A program made the translations under genes and the position numbers. From Trebonia sp. (lineage in GTDB: Bacteria > Actinomycetota > Actinomycetes > Streptosporangiales > Streptosporangiaceae), in assembly GCA_030038035.1 (NCBI GenBank), contig JASHPP010000708.1:1-5111 (forward strand): DNA of 5,111 bases. Reading direction: 5' to 3'. The notes below the pieces were generated by a model. It did not search any database. It was given only the letters and a program-made list of their open reading frames with translations, and was not told the origin of the DNA. Position 1 is the stretch's first letter. Every line of letters starts with the position of its first letter. Of this stretch, positions 1-3,857 are shown piece by piece.

Positions 1-84
1 GTAGACGATCGCGGCCCGGTCTAGGTGATCCGGGCGGATCTTCTGCTGCAGCTGCCCCTCGATCCGGTACCTGGCCAGGCTCAC
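1..84 (-). CDS. Serine recombinase, N-terminal fragment (cut by window edge)
   Basis: This is the first 28 codons of a leftward gene that continues beyond base 1. The peptide contains KIRPDHLDRAAIVY, which matches the N-terminal strand of large serine recombinases (typically KI.P.HL.R.A.VYVRQST..QV). The catalytic Ser of VRQST would be encoded just outside the window. The GTG start at 84-82 is chosen because a GGGAGG-like ribosome site lies about 7 bases upstream and the family alignment begins soon after. It also overlaps, as GTGA, the TGA of another minus-strand frame (308-81), although that frame is Gly/Ala/Arg-rich and unconvincing. Enzymes of this family cut and rejoin DNA through a phosphoserine link and move or resolve mobile elements. 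The identification is by motif recall on a very short piece, so the exact subfamily is unknown. Confidence 0.6.
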   Translation of the reverse strand, partial: MSLARYRIEGQLQQKIRPDHLDRAAIVY

Positions 85-226
85 CGCGACCGCCTCCCGT
101 CGCTCCCGCCGCGGCCCTGGCTGCCAGCATCGCCAGCAGCGAGACCGCAGCAGCCCGTCGTTCCGGCGGCAGCACCGCCCAGACCAGCAGACCGGGAGCC
201 ACCATCTTCCGGGTATCCGGCCGCAT
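2..226 (-). CDS. Possible small upstream ORF overlapping the recombinase start (partial)
   Basis: A leftward frame opens at ATG 226-224, preceded at good spacing by AGGTGAG, and stays open to the window edge. It begins MRPDTRKMVAPGLLVWAVLP and its first 40 or so residues are plausible, with a hydrophobic stretch and GC-rich third positions. From about base 84 onward it lies out of frame over the recombinase N-terminus and becomes Gly/Pro/Ala-rich, so the rest may be spurious. No family is recognised. It could be a short leader gene translationally linked to the recombinase, a frame that shifts into it, or chance openness in GC-rich DNA. The ribosome site is the main reason for listing it. Confidence 0.25.
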   Translation of the reverse strand, partial: MRPDTRKMVAPGLLVWAVLPPERRAAAVSLLAMLAARAAAGATGGGRGEPGQVPDRGAAAAEDPPGSPRPGRDRL

Positions 227-294
227 CGCGCTCACCTGCTACCGCTGACAGCAGACGGCGAGTCACCGTCGCCGCCCGCAACAGTGCTCCCGGG

Positions 295-811
295 CTCAGT
301 ATCGCCACTGCACCAGCAGCACAGCCAGAGACAATTACTGCTTTGCCGGCATTAGCGGTGGCCGATTGAAACCGGGAATGGCCAGTTCAAGACGCACCTG
401 CGCGGCCCGGGCCGGGTGCTGCGGTCCCGCAGCCCGGACATGGTCCGCCAGGAGATCTACGGCTGCCTGCTGGCCCACCACGCGATCAGCGCGCTGATCT
501 GCCAGGCCGCCACCGAGGCCGACGTCGCCCCCGACTGGGTCAGCTTCACCCGCACCGTCCGCATCATCCGCCGGGCCATCGGCCCGGCGGCCTCTCCCCC
601 TGAGCGGGAAGAACACCTCCGCGCCGCGGTCAAGGCCGACACCAGCCGCAAGCAGGACATCAACCCGCAGCGCCGACACCGGACCTGCCCCCGGGCCATC
701 AAGCGAGCCCGCCACAACTCCTACCGCGTCAAGCGAGCCCGCCACAAGGGAACCCGCCACGCTGGACCACCCACCATAACCCCTCGCCAACCTGCGCATA
801 TGCGGAGCTAG
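295..811 (+). pseudogene. IS4-family DDE transposase, decayed C-terminal remnant
   Basis: From 356 the frame reads RWPIETGNGQFKTHLRGPGR and continues to TAG at 811. In IS4-type transposases the third catalytic residue sits in a Y-2-R-3-E-6-K signature. Here E (368-370) is followed six residues later by K (389-391), then the usual THLRGPGRVLRSRSP and VRQEIYG..LAHHAI segments. The C-terminal RRHRTCPRAIKRARHNS block is also typical of actinobacterial members. The gene is broken: a TAG lies at 353-355, just before the conserved RW. The upstream homology (APAAQPETITAL, about 307-342) is in a different frame, so an indel lies near 340-350. The N-terminal domain and the first two catalytic Asp residues are missing. 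The remnant cannot code a working transposase. Its left limit is approximate. Confidence 0.75.
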
Positions 812-1107
812 CGGCATGATCGATCTACGGTAAGTGGCATTGCGTCTAGGCCGCCCTCCGGGCGCCGCTTCGCCAGCCTGGACCCGGCACCCACTCGCAA
901 GGATTCGGCGCCTGTGAGGAAAACGGGAGACCAGCAGGCAATGGCATAGGGCTAGCGGTTTATGGCGAAAAGACCACGGAAAGTGTGCCAGAGCCAAAAT
1001 TCAGCCGACGTTGACACCAGCACATACAGTTAGCCGACGCATGGCAGCGGTCTATGACGCTGGACCGAGCATGGCGGTTCCGGGCTCGGGACCTGGCGGG
1101 AGGTCGC
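812..1107 (+). other. Gene-free stretch between IS remnant and small membrane protein
   Basis: I find no reading frame here with convincing protein character on either strand; the open minus frames look like shadows. The first part (812-860) should contain the right end of the IS4 element, but the partner end is absent so no terminal repeat can be defined. The part around 955-1050 is less GC-rich than its surroundings. It has a consensus-like TTGACA at 1011-1016 and a short direct repeat AGCCGACG (1003-1010 and 1032-1039), which could be regulatory for the gene at 1108. No good -10 box follows the TTGACA at normal spacing, so no promoter is called. Confidence 0.4.
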
Positions 1108-1350
1108 ATGACCAGGGGACCACGGCGCAAAGCGCCGTCGTACAGTGTCAAACACGTTGATCCGCCGTATGTCCCCATGGTTAAGCGACCAGGCGACAAG
1201 GGCTCAGCGTTCAGGAAGGCTCCGCTCGCGGAGCCCAAGGCTCAACAGCAACTGCTGGCGTGGCTAGGAACCAATGCCACGGTGGTGATGTGGTGCGTGC
1301 TCGCTACCGTGGTCGTCACCGTGCTTGTGCTTTTGGTCACCAGGGTCTGA
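1108..1350 (+). CDS. Small protein with a single C-terminal membrane helix, unknown function
   Basis: This is an 80-residue product. The ATG at 1108 is preferred over the in-frame ATG at 1054 because GGGAGG lies a few bases upstream of it. The N-terminal 45 residues are basic and hydrophilic (MTRGPRRKAPSYSVKH..., PMVKRPGDKG). They are followed by a strongly hydrophobic C-terminal stretch rich in Val, Leu and Ala (about residues 57-78, ending LVTRV), consistent with one tail-anchored transmembrane helix. There is no signal-peptide cleavage motif and no recognised domain. The gene sits alone between transposase and terminase remnants, so context gives no role. The motif VKRPGDKG resembles part of the IS4 transposase C-terminus, but the rest of the protein does not, and I treat this as coincidence. 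The ORF could be real or a relic. Confidence 0.45.
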   Translation: MTRGPRRKAPSYSVKHVDPPYVPMVKRPGDKGSAFRKAPLAEPKAQQQLLAWLGTNATVVMWCVLATVVVTVLVLLVTRV

Positions 1351-1373
1351 TCACTGTCGCACGCTGGGAGCAT

Positions 1374-1640
1374 CTCGCATTAGCGCCGCCCCGGACGGCG
1401 CCCACTGCACGCTGGCGGTCGCCGCGAAGCTCCCCGACGGCCGCGTCCGCACCGAGATCGCCGCCGCATGGGACTCCACCGGCGCCGCCCGCGCCGAACT
1501 CCCCGCCCTGGGCCAGGATCAGGCCCAGGGCGTTCGCCTGGTACCCCGGCCCGGGCAACGCCCTGGCGAGCGAGCTCCGGCCCCTCGCGCTGAAGTACAA
1601 CCACCGGCCCGCCGGCAGCCGCGGCCCCGGCGAGATCCCC
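1374..1640 (+). pseudogene. Frameshifted fragment resembling phage terminase large-subunit nuclease domain
   Basis: Two plus-strand frames join into one plausible protein. The first reads ISAAPDGAHCTLAVAAKLPDG, then DGRVRTEIAAAWDSTGAARA and ELPAL. The second continues ARIRPRAFAWYPGPGNALAS and ELRPLALKYNHRPAGS. The frames meet at the GGG at 1510-1512: removing one G restores a continuous PALARIRPRAFAWYP. The pattern (start of an RNase H-like strand with APDG, DGRVR, AAW, RAELPAL, AWYPGPGNALA.ELR) recalls the C-terminal nuclease half of actinobacterial phage terminase large subunits, which cut DNA during head packaging. The ATPase half is missing, and the first catalytic Asp expected just before ISAAPDG is lost at the left break. 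There is no start codon of its own. The family assignment is from memory of the pattern and is moderate at best; the frameshifted coding nature is clearer than the name. Confidence 0.45.
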
Positions 1641-1829
1641 GAAGACGGGCTCGTCGATGTCCGAGACGATGTTCTCCATCTCCGCCTGGGTGAACGGGTC
1701 GTCCGGGTCACCGGCGTGCCCGGCGTCCCACGCGGCCTGCCTGGCTTCGTGCTCTTCGCGGTGCTGGCGTCTTAGCTTCTCCAGCGGGCTCTCGTCGTCG
1801 TCCTGGTGCTCGCCACCGGTGTCGCTCAT
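1380..1829 (-). CDS. Small charged protein of unknown function; C-terminal half probably spurious
   Basis: The ATG at 1829-1827 has an excellent ribosome site (AGGAGA, six bases upstream). Residues 1-70 look genuine. They are acidic and hydrophilic with a helical, coiled-coil-like stretch (SPLEKLRRQHREEHEARQAA, residues 14-33), then DPDDPFTQAEMENIVSDIDE (41-60). After about residue 70 (near base 1620) the frame becomes Arg/Gly/Pro-rich and lies antisense to the terminase-like fragment, so the original C-terminus was probably lost there and the frame runs on by chance to 1380. It follows hicA by 141 bases on the same strand and may be cotranscribed, or may have its own promoter in that gap. 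No family is recognised. Confidence 0.5.
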   Translation of the reverse strand: MSDTGGEHQDDDESPLEKLRRQHREEHEARQAAWDAGHAGDPDDPFTQAEMENIVSDIDEPVFGDLAGAAAAGGPVVVLQREGPELARQGVARAGVPGERPGPDPGPGRGVRRGRRRWSPMRRRSRCGRGRRGASRRPPACSGRRPGRR

Positions 1830-1970
1830 GGTCGCTCTCCTGTCGTTCGCCGTGGTGTCATTCTGGCCGCGCCGCCTGCTGCCCGCGCTCGCTTCGCGGC
1901 CGGCGCAGTGGCGGCGATCCGGACGCCGGTCATCAGCGGATGGCCGGGACGCCGCGCCGCCGTGGTGCGG

Positions 1971-2195
1971 CTACAGGTACTTCAGCAGATCGTCGACGGT
2001 GAGGCCGGCGTCCTGCAGGACCGCGCGCAGCGTGCCCTTCGGCACGTCCCGGCCCGGGTGCACGGGGATCGTTGTGGAGCGGCCGTCAGGATGGCGGAGC
2101 CGGTGGTGGCTGCCCCTGATCCGGGTGACCTCGAACCCGGCCCGCTCAAGCGCCCTGACGAGCCGTTCCCCGCGTACGGCGGGGACCGGCGGCAT
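1971..2195 (-). CDS. hicA: HicA family toxin (mRNA interferase)
   Basis: This 74-residue protein matches the HicA/YcfA family in length and motifs. It has an N-terminal helix with RLVRALERAGFEVTR, then GSHHRLRHPDGR with the conserved Gly-Ser-His (His30 is the expected catalytic residue), TTIPVHPGRDVPKGTLRAVL, and DAGLTVDDLL at the C-terminus. HicA toxins fold like a double-stranded-RNA-binding domain and cleave mRNA, blocking translation until bound by HicB. The ATG at 2195-2193 overlaps the hicB stop by one base (TGATG), which implies coupled translation and fixes the start; a longer upstream reading of the frame is antisense-like. A weak hairpin (1956-1971) straddles the stop codon but is too short to call a terminator. 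All key family residues appear intact. Confidence 0.9.
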   Translation of the reverse strand: MPPVPAVRGERLVRALERAGFEVTRIRGSHHRLRHPDGRSTTIPVHPGRDVPKGTLRAVLQDAGLTVDDLLKYL

Positions 2196-2461
2196 CAGGC
2201 GACCTCTAGGTCCAGCGTCTGCAGCTCGGGCACGCCGTCCTCGTCGAGGACCATCTGCACGGCCTCGGTCAGGTCGGCTACCGCCTCCTCGGGTGTGGCG
2301 CCGTTGCCGTTGGCGCCGCCCGACTCGCCGAGCCAGGCGTGCGCGCACCACACGCCGTCCTCGTCCTGGGCGACGGTGTAGGGAACGTGCACGGTTGCCA
2401 CGCCGTCCAATGTACCCGCGCTTAGCGTGGTGCCAACAGGGGTGAGCACCGCGGCGGTCAC
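2195..2461 (-). CDS. hicB: HicB family antitoxin
   Basis: The product is the partner that binds and neutralises HicA. The core VHVPYTVAQDEDGVWCAHAW is followed by GANGNGATPEEAVADLTEAV and a short acidic tail, the partly degenerate RNase H-like fold of HicB. There is no extra C-terminal ribbon-helix-helix or HTH domain, unlike many HicB proteins, so self-repression through its own DNA-binding domain is doubtful. Two starts are plausible. GTG 2461-2459 (88 residues) overlaps the upstream stop as GTGA and has GGGGAG nine bases upstream. GTG 2401-2399 (68 residues) lacks a clear ribosome site but lies seven bases after a TACATT -10 box and could be a leaderless start. The family core begins just after the second GTG. 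The antitoxin precedes the toxin, as in other antitoxin-first hicBA loci. Confidence 0.85.
   Translation of the reverse strand: MTAAVLTPVGTTLSAGTLDGVATVHVPYTVAQDEDGVWCAHAWLGESGGANGNGATPEEAVADLTEAVQMVLDEDGVPELQTLDLEVA
2409..2436 (-). promoter_or_regulatory. Candidate internal promoter for hicBA
   Basis: On the minus strand, TTGGCA (2436-2431) and TACATT (2414-2409) are separated by 16 bases, a good match to housekeeping sigma promoters in actinobacteria. Transcription would be expected to begin at or within a base of the GTG at 2401, giving a leaderless hicB message. The spacer holds a short palindrome CGCTTAGCG (2419-2427) that could serve as an operator. It lies inside the longer form of hicB, so it would give the toxin-antitoxin pair expression independent of the upstream operon. 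Confidence 0.45.
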
Positions 2462-2694
2462 CGGATCACGCTCCCCGTCCGGATGCGGGTCAGCGGCTGC
2501 GGCCGGAGCGCCGCGCGGGCGATGCAGGACAGGTGCGCGATCCAGCCGCCCGGGACGAGCCTGGCTGCCCTGTCTGCGGCGAGCAGGGCGTACTGGCAGA
2601 GCGCGCACGGTCCGGCGGCCGTCGACAGGGTGCGGGCGTCCTCGACGAGGAGGCTGGTGCCGAGCTGCTGGTCGAGCGGCGGGTAGGTCGTCAT
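2458..2694 (-). CDS. Small CxxC/HxxC protein, likely zinc-binding, unknown function
   Basis: This is a 78-residue protein beginning MTTYPPLDQQLGTSLLVEDA. It carries a CxxC pair (C30, C33), a 20-residue helical linker rich in Ala and Leu, and an HxxC pair (H54, C57). This spacing suggests a single zinc site like a small treble-clef or LIM-like finger. The basic C-terminal tail (RPQPLTRIRTGSVIR) could contact nucleic acid. The ATG at 2694-2692 overlaps the TGA of the nuclease gene as ATGA, and its own TGA overlaps the long-form hicB start as GTGA, so it is locked into a translationally coupled operon. Zinc binding and any partnership with the nuclease are inferred from the Cys/His spacing and gene order; no named family is recognised. 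Confidence 0.7.
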   Translation of the reverse strand: MTTYPPLDQQLGTSLLVEDARTLSTAAGPCALCQYALLAADRAARLVPGGWIAHLSCIARAALRPQPLTRIRTGSVIR

Positions 2695-3065
2695 GCTGAC
2701 TGGTCCTTCCATAGCGGCAAAGCGATCTGGTGTCCGGTGATGCTGGCGAGCTGGCGGCCGATCTCTCCGCTGAGCAGCTGGGCCGGCCGCCAGACCGCCC
2801 AGTCCTGCCCAGCGTCGGTCAGGCGCTGCCCGACGTCGCGCTGCTCGGCGCTCACCGTGCCCTGCTCGCTCTTGAGCTCGCGGTAGATGACGCGGCTGCC
2901 GATGACGGTCAGGTCCGGCCAGCCTGGCAGCCACGAGCGGCGCGGGTCGTGGACGTGCTGCACCGCCAGGCCGAGGCCGTCGCAGAGCGCGCGGACGTGG
3001 TCCTGTAGCGCGGCTTCGCTCATCGCGCGGGCGGCGGCGAGGCGGGCGGGCGCGGCGGCCGTCAC
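2691..3065 (-). CDS. VRR-NUC domain nuclease
   Basis: This 124-residue protein matches the stand-alone VRR-NUC domain, a PD-(D/E)xK nuclease fold found in phages and repair enzymes such as FAN1. Visible landmarks are SWLPGWPDLTVIG (catalytic Asp51), VIYRELKSEQGTVS (Glu63-x-Lys65 of the ExK motif), AEQRD with the conserved Gln75, and DAGQDWAVWRPA. An N-terminal helix (EAALQDHVRALCDGLGL) precedes the core. The GTG start at 3065 overlaps the upstream stop as GTGA; an in-frame ATG at 3023 lacks a ribosome site. Phage VRR-NUC proteins are thought to act on branched or flapped DNA during replication or recombination, and the replication-like gene upstream fits that. The domain looks complete with its active site intact. 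Confidence 0.85.
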   Translation of the reverse strand: MTAAAPARLAAARAMSEAALQDHVRALCDGLGLAVQHVHDPRRSWLPGWPDLTVIGSRVIYRELKSEQGTVSAEQRDVGQRLTDAGQDWAVWRPAQLLSGEIGRQLASITGHQIALPLWKDQSA

Positions 3066-3318
3066 TGCCCCACCGCCTCGGCCTCGGCAGCCGCACGCGC
3101 GGCGCGTGCCTCGGCTGCCTGCTGCGCGGCGATCGCCCGCGGGTCGTACAGGCGGCGCGGGAGACGGGTCCTCGTCGCGTCGGGAGCCGCCGCAGGCGGG
3201 TCCGGACAAGGCGCGTCAGCGCCGGGTTTTCCGGCCTGCTCCGCGAGATCTCCGCGCCAGCCGTTCGCCAGGTCGTCCGGTTCGCCCTCGCGCGATGGGA
3301 TCTGTTGAGCGTCATCAG

Positions 3319-3348
3319 CCGCGGTTTCCGTGCCATCGTGAACCGCGG
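3319..3348 (-). promoter_or_regulatory. Hairpin downstream of the slippery heptamer
   Basis: CCGCGGTT (minus 3348-3341) and AACCGCGG (3326-3319) form a perfect 8-bp stem with a 14-base loop in the replication-like mRNA. It starts three bases after the heptamer, slightly closer than the usual spacing for a frameshift stimulator. It has no U tract, so it is not a terminator. Confidence 0.35.
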
Positions 3349-3351
3349 TAG

Positions 3352-3358
3352 CGGGTTT
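3352..3358 (-). promoter_or_regulatory. Candidate -1 slippery heptamer A_AAC_CCG
   Basis: In the upstream frame the codons are GCA AAC CCG. Slipping back one base gives AAA CCC and enters exactly the frame that looks coding downstream. The X_XXY_YYZ pattern is met in the correct phase, and a hairpin begins three bases later. A simple one-base indel nearby is the main alternative. Confidence 0.3.
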
Positions 3359-3374
3359 GCGATGGGTTGCTCTT

Positions 3375-3395
3375 CGCGGGGGTGATTCCCCCGCG
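3375..3395. repeat. Perfect GC hairpin, 8-bp stem
   Basis: CGCGGGGG (3375-3382) and CCCCCGCG (3388-3395) are perfect inverted repeats around the loop TGATT. A second stem (CGTCGGC 3405-3411 with GCCGACG 3418-3424) follows closely. Neither has a T tract on either strand. Both lie inside the replication-like reading frame, just before the frame change in its direction of translation. Confidence 0.4.
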
Positions 3396-3469
3396 CCCCC
3401 CAGTCGTCGGCTTCGCCGCCGACGCGCGAGGGTTCATTCTCAGTGGTGACGTAGTCAGTCTTCTGTCTT

Positions 3470-3555
3470 GACGTACCGCTCACCGGCGTGCCGGTGAGCC
3501 GACGTTCGGTGAACCGACTCCCGGTGAGCGGTACGTCGGTTACCGGTACGTCGGT
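3470..3555. repeat. Iteron-like repeat array, left block
   Basis: The unit is CGGTACGTCGGT on the plus strand, with ACCGACGTACCG as its inverse. Exact plus-oriented copies lie at 3529-3540 and 3544-3555, spaced 15 bp. A partial opposite copy lies at 3470-3478 and a degenerate one at 3499-3510. A perfect 17-bp inverted repeat (GACGTACCGCTCACCGG, 3470-3486, against 3521-3537) encloses a shorter one, GCTCACCGG-CGTG-CCGGTGAGC (3478-3499). Such clusters are typical binding sites for replication initiators or repressors. Confidence 0.7.
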
Positions 3556-3604
3556 GCGACCTGCGGAAACGTCATCGTCGTCATCGGCCGGCCCGTCAGG
3601 CCAG

Positions 3605-3613
3605 TTATCCACA
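3605..3613 (+). promoter_or_regulatory. DnaA box (TTATCCACA)
   Basis: This is a perfect match to the high-affinity DnaA box TTATNCACA. It lies in the 82-base gap between the two repeat arrays (ends 3555 and 3638). A single 9-mer can occur by chance, but its AT content is unusual in this GC-rich setting, and its place between iteron-like blocks supports a role in initiation of replication. Confidence 0.55.
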
Positions 3614-3637
3614 GGTTCGGGTGTTTGCCCAGGTGGC

Positions 3638-3681
3638 ACCGACGTACCGCTTACCGGCACGTCGGTGAGCGGTACGTCGGT
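3638..3681. repeat. Iteron-like repeat array, right block
   Basis: It contains ACCGACGTACCG (3638-3649) and plus-oriented copies CGGCACGTCGGT (3655-3666, one mismatch) and CGGTACGTCGGT (3670-3681), the last two spaced 15 bp. ACCGACGTACCGCTTACCGG (3638-3657) matches the inverse of 3521-3540 at 19 of 20 bases, and 3662-3681 repeats 3521-3540 directly at 19 of 20. One inverse copy followed by two 15-bp-spaced forward copies is the same layout as in the left block. Confidence 0.7.
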
Positions 3682-3699
3682 CTGGGGGCGGTCGAACAG

Positions 3700-3852
3700 G
3701 TGCGAGACGTGATCCTCAAGGCGAGCGGCTACCAGTACGCGCCCGCGCTCCTGATGCGGATGCGCGAGCTGCCCGACGAGGAGCGGCCGGAGTGGCCGCC
3801 GACAGATGGGCCGACCGAGCGCTACGGACTCGTGCCAGGCGCGGGGAGCTGA
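3700..3852 (+). CDS. Short unrecognised ORF directly upstream of the integrase
   Basis: This is a 50-residue product ending in TGA six bases before the integrase ATG. The peptide (VRDVILKASGYQYAPALLMR, then RELPDEERPEWPP and a YGLVPGAGS tail) looks natural and has strongly GC-rich third positions. The antisense reading at the same place looks poor. The start is uncertain: GTG 3700 and GTG 3709 are both possible with no clear ribosome site, and the frame stays open leftward into the repeat array, so this may be the 3' end of a truncated gene joined there. It has no recognisable HTH, so there is no support for calling it an excisionase despite its position. Coupling to the integrase is likely from the spacing. 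Confidence 0.4.
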   Translation: MRDVILKASGYQYAPALLMRMRELPDEERPEWPPTDGPTERYGLVPGAGS

Positions 3853-3857
3853 GGACC

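Larger units (their letters stand above)
3062..3711 (-). pseudogene. Phage-type replication protein-like gene, 5' truncated, with a -1 frame change
   Basis: From about 3711 leftward one frame codes an acidic, natural-looking protein with TDVPLTDVPVSGTSV repeats, a poly-Asp run (PADDDDDVS) and REEQPIANP. At 3352-3358 the sensible frame moves by -1 and continues PATAVHDGTETAADDAQQIP, DDLANGWRGDLAEQ and an Ala-rich helical tail ending EAEAVGQ, with TGA at 3064-3062 overlapping the nuclease start. The second frame has no start codon of its own, so the two parts belong together. The first frame has no convincing start, and its coding look ends near 3700 next to rightward genes, so the N-terminal domain seems lost. 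Iterons inside the frame, and a nuclease next in line, suggest a lambda O-like initiator C-terminus. No domain proves this; replication is an inference. The frame change could be mutation or programmed. Confidence 0.45.

Noticed and set aside
335..997. 220-codon minus-strand frame across the IS4 remnant
   Set aside because: It is antisense to recognisable transposase sequence and has Gly/Ala-rich artificial composition.
1011..1040. TTGACA as a -35 box for the small membrane protein gene
   Set aside because: No acceptable -10 hexamer lies 16-19 bases downstream; kept only as a note.
1956..1971. Hairpin at the end of hicA as a terminator
   Set aside because: The stem is only 5 bp, overlaps the stop codon and has no T tract.
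1657..2445. Plus-strand frames across hicA and hicB
   Set aside because: They are Arg/Ser-rich shadows of clear minus-strand HicA and HicB genes.
3470..3681. CRISPR array
   Set aside because: Units are short, occur in both orientations and are spaced too closely, with no unique spacers of regular length.
3700..3852. Excisionase (Xis) upstream of the integrase
   Set aside because: The position fits, but the peptide shows no helix-turn-helix or other excisionase feature.
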